IMG/VR virus record: IMGVR_UViG_3300023174_000106
Span: 31,821-95,820 of that record
Length of the DNA: 64,000 nt
Reading direction: 5' to 3' (one strand)
Source of the DNA: a virus
The notes under the pieces are model-generated. The model was not told where the DNA came from. It saw only the letters and a list, made by a program, of their open reading frames with translations, and did no database searches. Positions within the stretch are counted from its first letter, which is position 1. Each line of letters begins with the position of its first letter. Positions 8,061-14,708 of this stretch are shown piece after piece. The position numbers and the translations under genes were made by a program.

Positions 8061-9376
8061 ACCGATATCTTAGAAACTGGTGGAAGTGATGGAAGTTTTA
8101 ATTGTGGAATCACAATTTTTTGTTCAATTGCAAATTGAGGAACGTATTTGTCAAGAATTCCATGTAGTACTTTATCCATAGATTGTGTAGAAAAAGATTC
8201 AGCATTTCGTTTAGCAAGTTCCAATGCGTTTGTTTTCGTTTTGTGATTCAGACTAAAATAAATCTGTTTCATACGTTCTTCTGCCAAACTATATGATACT
8301 GTAAACCATGCTGATTCTTTGATTAACCATTGATTTACAGATGCCGGATTGATTGTATCAACTTTACCCGGCAATAAACATTCTTTATTGGAATTCAAGA
8401 AATCCAAATGTCCACTCCAATCAGATGCAAGAATTGGTTTACCACTGAGCGAGGCTAACAACAGAGGATGCCCAAATCCTTCACCGTGTGTAAAATTTAT
8501 ATGACACTTCACTTTTTCATGATTGAAAAGTGCATTCATTTCAGTGTCAGTAAGTTCTCCATGAATCAAATATATGTTAGGCTTATCACCTTTAATTTGT
8601 GATTCAATTGATTTGATTTTATTTAATATTTCATTTTTATCTATCTTGGAATAATTAACACCACTTGTTTTTAAGATCAAACATGGTTTTTGAATACGAT
8701 CTTTAAATACATTAATAAAGGTTTTAATCAAGTTGCCAATATCTTTGCGGTCATGATATGGATTTGAATGTGTCCATTGACCAACAAACAAAAATGCAAA
8801 TGACTCTGGAATTGTTGACATAATTTGTTCAACCGATTGAACCTTTTCATTCGTAATTTTATATAGATCGGTATTGGCTCCCCAGAAACACACTTCCATG
8901 GGTTTTAGGTTACGTAGTTGTTCTTTACGTCCACTTCCGTCTTTATATTCCTTAGTATAGTCTGCATCATCAAATACCTTCTTGGAATGACGAGATGTAA
9001 CAATGTTCATGTCCATTTTGTTTAGACCTTCAATCCATTCTCCTGCAGCTGCCGTGGTTTCAATTCCAGCCGTCATTCCAATATTGTACTTGCCAATAGG
9101 TTTAAACTCATTTGGAATTGATATTTGAATAAACAGATCTGGTTGACGGTTAATAGGTTCTTTCAACATCTTATCAAATAACGCAAGGTTGAGTGGATCG
9201 TTATAATCCAAATCATCTTGAAAACGTTTCACGGGATTTGCACCCCACTTGGTGTTTGCAATTCTTAAATCGTACTTATCGTAACGAAGAATACTTTTAG
9301 CAACATCTTTTGCCCAGTCACCGTAGCCACTTCGACTAAAGACTGGTCCTTGTATAACACATAACGGTTTACTCAT
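8057..9376 (-). CDS. Glycosyltransferase, GT4-like
   Basis: I use the ATG at 9376 (MSKPLCVIQGPVF), which has GGAA seven bases upstream, in preference to a TTG four codons earlier. The product of about 439 residues has a GT-B layout: an N-terminal domain with SRSGYGDWAKDVA, and a C-terminal domain with FVGQWTHSNPYHDRKDI and the donor-site block GEGFGHPLLLASLSGKP followed by ASDWSGHLDF. These motifs match GT4 retaining transferases. The gene starts two bases after the stop of the dUTPase gene. Confidence 0.8.
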   Translation of the reverse strand: MSKPLCVIQGPVFSRSGYGDWAKDVAKSILRYDKYDLRIANTKWGANPVKRFQDDLDYNDPLNLALFDKMLKEPINRQPDLFIQISIPNEFKPIGKYNIGMTAGIETTAAAGEWIEGLNKMDMNIVTSRHSKKVFDDADYTKEYKDGSGRKEQLRNLKPMEVCFWGANTDLYKITNEKVQSVEQIMSTIPESFAFLFVGQWTHSNPYHDRKDIGNLIKTFINVFKDRIQKPCLILKTSGVNYSKIDKNEILNKIKSIESQIKGDKPNIYLIHGELTDTEMNALFNHEKVKCHINFTHGEGFGHPLLLASLSGKPILASDWSGHLDFLNSNKECLLPGKVDTINPASVNQWLIKESAWFTVSYSLAEERMKQIYFSLNHKTKTNALELAKRNAESFSTQSMDKVLHGILDKYVPQFAIEQKIVIPQLKLPSLPPVSKISV

Positions 9377-9377
9377 A

Positions 9378-9953
9378 TTAATTTCCAAAAAGTTTGTTGT
9401 CTCTTTCTTTAATCACTTCACTATATTTTTTAATGTTAGTATCAAAATTTGCTTCTTTTATTTTAAGCAAATCTTCAATAGTTTTTCCTGATGTAGTTGG
9501 TGTTGTAGTTGACTTGTTTATGTCAGTACTTCCAAATCCACCAACACCACGTTGAGTCGAATTCAAATCATCAACCTCGATAAAACCTCCTACTGCGGTG
9601 CCACATCCTTCTATAATAATTTGAGCAATAGCGGTTTCTTTATCATCCTTAATAATTGGTAATTTAACGGGTTTATCACCTAGATTGATAAGGGCAACTA
9701 GTATTTCTCCACGATAGTCACTATCAATAACTCCTGCGAGAACGTCAATACCATATTTCACAGCAAGTCCACTACGAGGTGCGACTCGACCATAAAAACC
9801 TTCTGGAATAGCCAATGCAATATCGGTCTTAAAAGCCTTACGTTCACCCGGCTTTAGTTCGTATGATTCTGTAGTGTACAAATCATAACCAGCAGCACCA
9901 ACGCTTCCTTTGTTAGGAATAACCGCTTTATCAGATAGTTTTTTTATATTCAT
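9378..9953 (-). CDS. dut: dUTPase (dUTP diphosphatase) with C-terminal extension
   Basis: All five motifs of trimeric dUTPases are visible: AAGYDLY (motif I, about residues 20-26), PRSGLA (II), GVIDSDYRGE (III), KETAIAQIII (IV, variant of G-D-R-I-A-Q) and RGVGGFGSTD (V). The enzyme hydrolyses dUTP to dUMP and PPi, which keeps uracil out of DNA and feeds thymidylate synthase (46022-46885). About 45 residues follow motif V, first Ser/Thr-rich and then charged and probably helical, which is longer than the usual 150-residue enzyme. It is embedded between glycosyltransferase genes and overlaps the next gene upstream by four bases. Confidence 0.95.
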   Translation of the reverse strand: MNIKKLSDKAVIPNKGSVGAAGYDLYTTESYELKPGERKAFKTDIALAIPEGFYGRVAPRSGLAVKYGIDVLAGVIDSDYRGEILVALINLGDKPVKLPIIKDDKETAIAQIIIEGCGTAVGGFIEVDDLNSTQRGVGGFGSTDINKSTTTPTTSGKTIEDLLKIKEANFDTNIKKYSEVIKERDNKLFGN

Positions 9954-10921
9954 TCTATTTCCTTTTTTACTTTTTCAATATCTATTTTTCCAAAATTAAC
10001 TCCCATACAATTATCAGGTTGTGAGTGTCCAACGTATTCTTTAGTGGTATGAATACTAAATGGATTACATGGAATAAAGTTTTGTAATGTATAGTCCATT
10101 GCTTTAATCAATTCATTACACATATGTTTTGAATTTAATCCACCTTCGTTCATGGCCCATTTACGACCTTCTTCACCACGTCGTATACGTTCTTCATTTG
10201 GGATTAGATACCAATACATCATTGCTTCAGCGATATCACGACAATCTACCATGTCGTCAAAAATATATGGAGTTTGATTACTTCCATGAGTATCCAATAC
10301 CTTTGGCCAAATTGGCTTTGCCCAAACACCATGCTTCTTATACTTTCCAATGTTATTGGTAGCAAATTCCTTAGTAAATTCTACTGGGTTTCCATCATCA
10401 TCCATTTGACCGATTTGATCTTGAAGTCCACCTGTTACATTAACAATTACAGGTGTTCCCGCCATAATTGATTCTGCAATACTCAGACCAAATCCCTCAT
10501 TACTTGAAACATTAATTGTAACATCTGCCATATTGTACATTAAGTTCATGTCATTTGAACTAATTTTTTGGTTTGAAAAATAAACATCATAATCGTAACA
10601 AAGTGATTCTTTAACCGCTGGAAGATCTGTACCATGTCCAGCTTGACCAATAACTTCTGTATGAAGAACCAAACAAACTTTTTTAGACTCTTCTTTTGGA
10701 AGACTATCGCAGAATATACGATATGCCAAAATTACATTTGATACTTGTTTGCGTTTGACATTACGACTATTAAAAAATATAATGTAGTTATATTCATTAC
10801 CCTTAAAGAATTTCTTTACACCTTCTGAAAAGATTTTATCTGTTTTTTCAATGGGTTTGAATACCTGACTATTAATTCCATGAGGTACATAATGTAAAAG
10901 TGTTTTTCCTTTAACTGACAT
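9950..10921 (-). CDS. GT4 glycosyltransferase, C-terminal (donor-binding) half
   Basis: The 323-residue product begins near YVPHGINSQVFKP, the usual junction into the second Rossmann domain of GT4 enzymes, and contains FNSRNVKRKQ and the donor block NEGFGLSIAESIMAGTPVIV with the conserved E-x7-E spacing. It has no N-terminal acceptor domain; that half is encoded separately just upstream (10923-11474) in another frame. A clear ribosome site (AAGGAG, ten bases before the ATG) precedes it. The two polypeptides probably assemble into one enzyme. A sequencing frameshift is the main alternative. Confidence 0.8.
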   Translation of the reverse strand: MSVKGKTLLHYVPHGINSQVFKPIEKTDKIFSEGVKKFFKGNEYNYIIFFNSRNVKRKQVSNVILAYRIFCDSLPKEESKKVCLVLHTEVIGQAGHGTDLPAVKESLCYDYDVYFSNQKISSNDMNLMYNMADVTINVSSNEGFGLSIAESIMAGTPVIVNVTGGLQDQIGQMDDDGNPVEFTKEFATNNIGKYKKHGVWAKPIWPKVLDTHGSNQTPYIFDDMVDCRDIAEAMMYWYLIPNEERIRRGEEGRKWAMNEGGLNSKHMCNELIKAMDYTLQNFIPCNPFSIHTTKEYVGHSQPDNCMGVNFGKIDIEKVKKEIE

Positions 10922-10922
10922 A

Positions 10923-11474
10923 TTAAGCGTTCTCCTTTATGATATTACCGTTGTTATCTAGATCACCATAAATTGTGGTACAATTGTTTGGTCCTAATAC
11001 CCACTTGTTAATATTGTATGTTTGTTTGCTAATGCTAAATAATGTATCACAACTTTCATAAAATGGTTTATTCCACATAGGATATGGTAGATCATCCCAG
11101 ATGTTTAAATATGTAAGAGGAATCTTCTTTCTAATTTCACGTTCAATCGCATACAACCATGTCCAATAACGTGGATCGGTAAAATGCATTATTGCATCGG
11201 GATTTTCACGTGCCATAACAGCGTATAGAAAATCTTCATTACCATAACCGGCTACTGGATACAAAACAAGAGATGCATCTTTGACGTTTGTACTTTTTTG
11301 CATTTCCTCACTTGCGTTAATTGATTTACCTTGATCCGGGTGATTTACTGCCCCTGCGATTTGTACCCAATCATAATGGTGAATAGTTCCCATGATCAAT
11401 TCACGACTCATAGTAGATACACCACTATGCATACGCATATCATCGCTCAATAATAAAATTTTCTTTTTTGCCAT
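10923..11474 (-). CDS. GT4 glycosyltransferase, N-terminal (acceptor-side) half
   Basis: The 183-residue protein starts AKKKILLLSDDMRMHSGVST, like the first domain of GT4 enzymes, and continues with IMHFTDPRYWTWL and LTYLNIWDDLPYP, ending soon after the inter-domain segment (FSISKQTYNINKWVLG). It stops one base before the ATG of the gene for the matching C-terminal half. Alone it lacks the nucleotide-sugar site. See the C-terminal half at 9950-10921 for the proposed two-chain enzyme. Confidence 0.75.
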   Translation of the reverse strand: MAKKKILLLSDDMRMHSGVSTMSRELIMGTIHHYDWVQIAGAVNHPDQGKSINASEEMQKSTNVKDASLVLYPVAGYGNEDFLYAVMARENPDAIMHFTDPRYWTWLYAIEREIRKKIPLTYLNIWDDLPYPMWNKPFYESCDTLFSISKQTYNINKWVLGPNNCTTIYGDLDNNGNIIKENA

Positions 11475-11488
11475 AACTTTTAATAAAT

Positions 11489-11716
11489 TTAATCGGTTGT
11501 ACGTTTTATACTTGGTAGTATCGTTTTTTGACTTTCTTGTGATAACGAAGAAATGTTATAGTTATATACTGTGTTTCTAAAAGAATCATCTTGAAGATAC
11601 AAATATAACGAACGATTTACCAACTCTTGAAAATTAAATTTTTGGTTTATATTTAATTCTTTAAATTTAATGTAAGCGTCATTATCAACTTTAACGCTAG
11701 TTAGTACTTTTGACAT
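11489..11716 (-). CDS. Small ribbon-helix-helix-like DNA-binding protein
   Basis: The start is the ATG at 11716; the longer open frame upstream is low-complexity and covers another gene's end. The 75-residue protein opens with a short strand, VLTSVKVDNDAYIKFKEL, then two helices (FNFQELVNRSLYLYLQ), the pattern of Arc/MetJ ribbon-helix-helix repressors. The C-terminal 25 residues are polar. It is the first regulator-like gene of the leftward sugar operon, and a 12-base-arm palindrome lies two bases before its start codon, so it probably represses its own promoter and the downstream genes. Confidence 0.6.
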   Translation of the reverse strand: MSKVLTSVKVDNDAYIKFKELNINQKFNFQELVNRSLYLYLQDDSFRNTVYNYNISSLSQESQKTILPSIKRTTD

Positions 11717-11717
11717 A

Positions 11718-11745
11718 GTTTTGTATATACGTATATATACAAAAC
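11718..11745. promoter_or_regulatory. 28-bp palindromic operator candidate
   Basis: Arms GTTTTGTATATA (11718-11729) and TATATACAAAAC (11734-11745) are perfect inverted repeats around a central CGTA, itself palindromic. It lies directly upstream of the ribbon-helix-helix gene start at 11716 and would cover its core promoter. Such proteins bind palindromes as paired dimers, so autoregulation is likely. It has no T-run on the side expected for a terminator of the upstream gene. Confidence 0.6.
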
Positions 11746-11759
11746 AAAAAACTTTATTT

Positions 11760-12677
11760 TTAATTGTCTTCGTTTTCGTCTTTAGTTTCTTTAGCGTCAC
11801 AATTGGTTTTGTAATGAGTACAATACTTACAATTTTTCTTTGCCTTACCCGGAACCTTTGGATAATAACCATCTTCCTTATATGTTCCTTCAGAGGTAAA
11901 ACATTCGTCGATAAACGATGTAAATGTCACTAATGATTTGGCAACATAATTTTTGGAGTTTGATGGTTCAAATATTTGAATTCGACTTTGTGGAAAATTT
12001 GAATTTTCATACAACTTGCGTTTCAAAATGAAGAACTCAACATCAATTGCATCAAGAGGAACATTAAACTGTTTTGAGTAAAATGCCTTATATAACAACA
12101 ATTGAGAATATTTGCTTTCATCTGCGGTTTGATATTTGTTCCAACCCATTGCACTTGTTTTAAAATCCCAAATTTTATATTTGCCGGTGGTTTTGTCACG
12201 TAGAATCAAATCAACATACGCAATAAACCGAATATTATTCTTGATAGGAACATCCAATGGAAGTTCAACCCCAATGAATTCATATTTTCTACTGGGGAAA
12301 TACTTGATTCGATTTGCGGAACTACTAAACGTTTTCAAGATATCTTCACCGTCAAATAGAAATTCAGTAATATCATCATCTGTAAATGGATCTTTGATAG
12401 TATGTTTTTCTTCGGCCAGAATTTGATTAAATTCGTCACGAAACTTTTTAATCAAATCAATTTTATCAGAGATTTCAGGCCCTTCTGTATAAAGTGATTT
12501 GATATACTCTTGAATTGTATTATGAATTGCGGTGCCAAAACAAGTACTTAAACTTGCTTCATATACCCGTAAACCCTTTAAATAATTCAGATACCAACTG
12601 TGTGGACACTTGAACCACCCAGAATATTGTGAAAAGCTTACGGTTTTTTTATTTTTTTCTTCTATAATCTCAGACAT
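11760..12677 (-). CDS. PD-(D/E)XK nuclease, RecB/Cas4-like with cysteine cluster
   Basis: The 305-residue protein fits the PDDEXK_1 (RecB-like) superfamily. CPHSWYLNYLKGLR near residue 24 and FGTAIHNTIQEYI (about 46-58, holding the active-site histidine) precede FIAYVDLILRD (catalytic Asp) and YKIWDFKTSAMGW (D-x-K). SQLLLYKAFY is the usual Q-x-x-x-Y motif. The C-terminus has CKYCTHYKTNC, which with the early cysteine could hold an Fe-S cluster as in Cas4 and AddB. It is probably a DNA exonuclease or end-processing enzyme for phage replication or recombination. It starts the leftward transcription unit, with its own promoter at 12684-12712. Confidence 0.85.
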   Translation of the reverse strand: MSEIIEEKNKKTVSFSQYSGWFKCPHSWYLNYLKGLRVYEASLSTCFGTAIHNTIQEYIKSLYTEGPEISDKIDLIKKFRDEFNQILAEEKHTIKDPFTDDDITEFLFDGEDILKTFSSSANRIKYFPSRKYEFIGVELPLDVPIKNNIRFIAYVDLILRDKTTGKYKIWDFKTSAMGWNKYQTADESKYSQLLLYKAFYSKQFNVPLDAIDVEFFILKRKLYENSNFPQSRIQIFEPSNSKNYVAKSLVTFTSFIDECFTSEGTYKEDGYYPKVPGKAKKNCKYCTHYKTNCDAKETKDENEDN

Positions 12678-12683
12678 ACTTAT

Positions 12684-12712
12684 ATAGTATCAGACAATCT
12701 ATTCAAAGTCTA
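12684..12712 (-). promoter_or_regulatory. Sigma70-like promoter, predicted leaderless
   Basis: On the minus strand TAGACT (12707-12712), a 17-nt spacer and TACTAT (12684-12689) form a promoter. Counting seven bases from the -10 puts the transcript start at 12677, the A of the nuclease ATG. Confidence 0.55.
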
Positions 12713-12726
12713 TATCTTATAACTTT

Positions 12727-13482
12727 ATGAAAAATATAATATTCACGCTCTTGTTTGGCTTTAATGTTTATGCTAATGGTGTTTTTTATGTTCAAAAAAC
12801 AACAGGTGATGTTGTTTTAGAAAATGTGACAAATAATGTACTTTCAACGAATGCGCCGACCATTGGACAAACCTTTATGGTCAACGGTCAAAACTATGCA
12901 TTTAAAACATCAACAAATTCGGATGTAACTGTGGCATTTTCAAATGATGTCTTTGTTAAAATTAAAGAATCAACTCATATTACCGTTGATAACTTTGATC
13001 AAAGTTTCATTAATACAAATTCATTGCCCGAAAAGGCCAAGTATGAAACCTATTCCAAATCGGTATCGTTAATTGAAGGTGAACTTGATGTTTATTCCAA
13101 TCAAGAAGGTAATTCTGAATCTATTGATAATATTAATACTAAACTTGCATCAATAATATTGTCAAAAGGTAAATTTGTAATACAGGCTGATGATCGAACC
13201 ACCGTTATTATTATTCTTGATGGATCCGCTGTTATTTTAGACAATTCTTCCAAACGAAAAGAAAATGTTAAAGCTGGTCAAACCGTGGTAATTGTTCCTG
13301 CTCCAAAGTTTCAAGGTCGTGGTGTTGAAACTATGAGACATGGCAATATTTTTTCAATTAAAGAAACTGTAAATGGTGATGCTGAATCATATCTATTAGG
13401 TGTAAATTCGGTTGTTGATGCTTCTAAAAATGTTAGATTTTGTATAATAGATAAAACCATCCGTGGTATTAAAATTAATTGA
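12727..13482 (+). CDS. Secreted FecR-like domain protein
   Basis: The 251-residue protein starts with a signal peptide (MKNIIFTLLFGFNVYANG; basic n-region, hydrophobic core, A-N-G end), so it should leave the cytoplasm. The body is rich in beta strands with FecR-like phrases: TTGDVVLE, then TSTNSDVTVAFSNDVFVKI, SVSLIEGELDV, and IILDGSAVILDN followed by VKAGQTVVIVP. It lacks the transmembrane and anti-sigma parts of true FecR. Similar domains are common in Verrucomicrobiota. It has no sugar or replication neighbour that explains it. A host-envelope or surface role is a guess. Confidence 0.6.
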   Translation: MKNIIFTLLFGFNVYANGVFYVQKTTGDVVLENVTNNVLSTNAPTIGQTFMVNGQNYAFKTSTNSDVTVAFSNDVFVKIKESTHITVDNFDQSFINTNSLPEKAKYETYSKSVSLIEGELDVYSNQEGNSESIDNINTKLASIILSKGKFVIQADDRTTVIIILDGSAVILDNSSKRKENVKAGQTVVIVPAPKFQGRGVETMRHGNIFSIKETVNGDAESYLLGVNSVVDASKNVRFCIIDKTIRGIKIN

Positions 13483-13507
13483 CATTTCGACCATCTTAGA
13501 ATAAAGT
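13479..13507 (+). promoter_or_regulatory. Strong sigma70-like promoter, predicted leaderless
   Basis: TTGACA (13479-13484), a 17-nt spacer and TAAAGT (13502-13507) are present just after the FecR-like gene. The predicted start is 13514, exactly the A of the next ATG. Confidence 0.6.
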
Positions 13508-13513
13508 TATAAA

Positions 13514-13747
13514 ATGACATTGGAAGAATTGTACTCACTTAATGATGATGAAACGTCAATGTTGTGGTATATCGTAAATAAAATTGATAGACCCGCAATA
13601 TATGGCATAGAATTAGAACCATCTTTGTTTCCATCAATTAATCGTCATTGGTTGACAGAACGGGTATTGTCAACACAAACTGCTATTAAGGAAGAACACC
13701 TTTCCATCTATGAAAGTTTGAAGTCAAAGTTGGGTTATATCAAATAA
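13514..13747 (+). CDS. Hypothetical small protein (77 aa)
   Basis: I do not recognise this protein. It is acidic at the front (MTLEELYSLNDDETSMLWY) and probably helical throughout, with a WLTERVLS motif in the middle. A well-formed promoter ends seven bases before its ATG, which supports expression. It lies between the FecR-like gene and the homing endonuclease region. Confidence 0.65.
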   Translation: MTLEELYSLNDDETSMLWYIVNKIDRPAIYGIELEPSLFPSINRHWLTERVLSTQTAIKEEHLSIYESLKSKLGYIK

Positions 13748-13799
13748 AATGTTCAGTCGTTTTATGTTCCGTCGTAATATATATTAACGTGATAAACCC

Positions 13800-13955
13800 A
13801 TGGGACGAAAAAAAGCCAATAGAACACAAGATGAATTACGAGAACAAAAACGCATCCGAGATAAACGATATTACGAAAAACATAAATCAAAACTTTTACA
13901 AAAAAGAATGCAACGATACTGGAAATCAATGGAAGAAAAATTGTCCGAAATGTAA
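13800..13955 (+). CDS. Small basic protein (51 aa) overlapping the homing endonuclease
   Basis: This short frame starts at ATG 13800 and encodes a very basic, helical product: MGRKKANRTQ, then REQKRIRDKRYYEKHKS, ending in KLSEM. It overlaps the endonuclease in a different frame. Over 13800-13930 this frame looks more protein-like than the endonuclease frame (R/K/E-rich helix, no odd residues), while after about 13930 the endonuclease frame takes over. It may be an independent gene, the interrupted end of an older gene, or the true N-terminus of the endonuclease joined by a frameshift. Confidence 0.45.
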   Translation: MGRKKANRTQDELREQKRIRDKRYYEKHKSKLLQKRMQRYWKSMEEKLSEM

Positions 13956-14682
13956 TCATTTAATTTTTTATTCAGATAAATATAAGTTAAAAACAGCAAT
14001 TATAAAAAATACAAAATGTAAAATGTGTTGGAGGTTTTATAAAAATAAAACAAATATTTCAAATTTTTTCAAAAAATGTCCATGTTGTAATTGTGAAGTT
14101 TATTACAAAACGAAATACAAACTAATTTCAAGTATTAAAAATAATAGTTTATGTATAAAATGTTCTAAAATCGGAGAAAATTCTCCCGTAAAAGGACGTA
14201 TTCATACAGAAGAAGAGAAAGAAAAGAGAAATAGTAAACTTCGAGGAAAAATTAGAACATTAGAATCTCGCAAAAAATACTCTGTTTCTAAATCTGGAAA
14301 AAATAATCCCCATTATGGTAAACATATACCGAAATCAATAGAACACAAAAAAAGAATACGTTTATCATGTATAAAAGTTGTAAATGAAAAATTAAAGTTA
14401 TGCGGAAAAAAGATGCGACCAAATTTTAATCCTATAGCATGCAAATTAATAGATGAATATGGTAAACAGAACGGTTATAATTTTCAACATGCTTTAAATG
14501 GTGGTGAATTTTATATTAAAGAGTTGGGGTATTGGTTAGATGGGTATGATAAAGAAAAGAATGTTGTAATAGAATATTATGAAAATAATCATTGGCACAG
14601 AAATAGAATTGAACATGATGAAAATAGAAAAAAAGAAATTATTGACTTTTTACACTGTGAGTTTATAATTCTTAGAGAATAA
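13831..14682 (+). CDS. Homing endonuclease with NUMOD3 motif
   Basis: The protein has two zinc-ribbon-like repeats (CPKC...CKMC and CPCC...CIKC, each with an I/V-x-Y-x-x-K-Y-K-L core), then a NUMOD3 DNA-binding motif (KSGKNNPHYGKHIPKS), then a C-terminal nuclease-like region GYWLDGYDKEKNVVIEYYE followed by NNHWHRNRIEHD, resembling Vsr-like/EDxHD enzymes. This layout is typical of phage homing endonucleases. The start is uncertain: GTG at 13789 and ATG at 13831 are both in frame, but recognisable sequence begins only near 13930. It lies immediately before the DNA polymerase gene, a favoured target for such elements. Confidence 0.8.
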   Translation: MNYENKNASEINDITKNINQNFYKKECNDTGNQWKKNCPKCNHLIFYSDKYKLKTAIIKNTKCKMCWRFYKNKTNISNFFKKCPCCNCEVYYKTKYKLISSIKNNSLCIKCSKIGENSPVKGRIHTEEEKEKRNSKLRGKIRTLESRKKYSVSKSGKNNPHYGKHIPKSIEHKKRIRLSCIKVVNEKLKLCGKKMRPNFNPIACKLIDEYGKQNGYNFQHALNGGEFYIKELGYWLDGYDKEKNVVIEYYENNHWHRNRIEHDENRKKEIIDFLHCEFIILRE

Positions 14683-14698
14683 TTTAACACCTAAAATA

Positions 14699-14704
14699 AG
14701 GAGG
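14699..14704 (+). promoter_or_regulatory. Perfect Shine-Dalgarno site for DNA polymerase
   Basis: AGGAGG is the full anti-16S complement and one of the strongest ribosome sites in the window. No ATG, GTG or TTG in the polymerase frame follows it at a suitable distance; the in-frame codon at 14709 is ATT. Confidence 0.6.
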
Positions 14705-14708
14705 ATTT

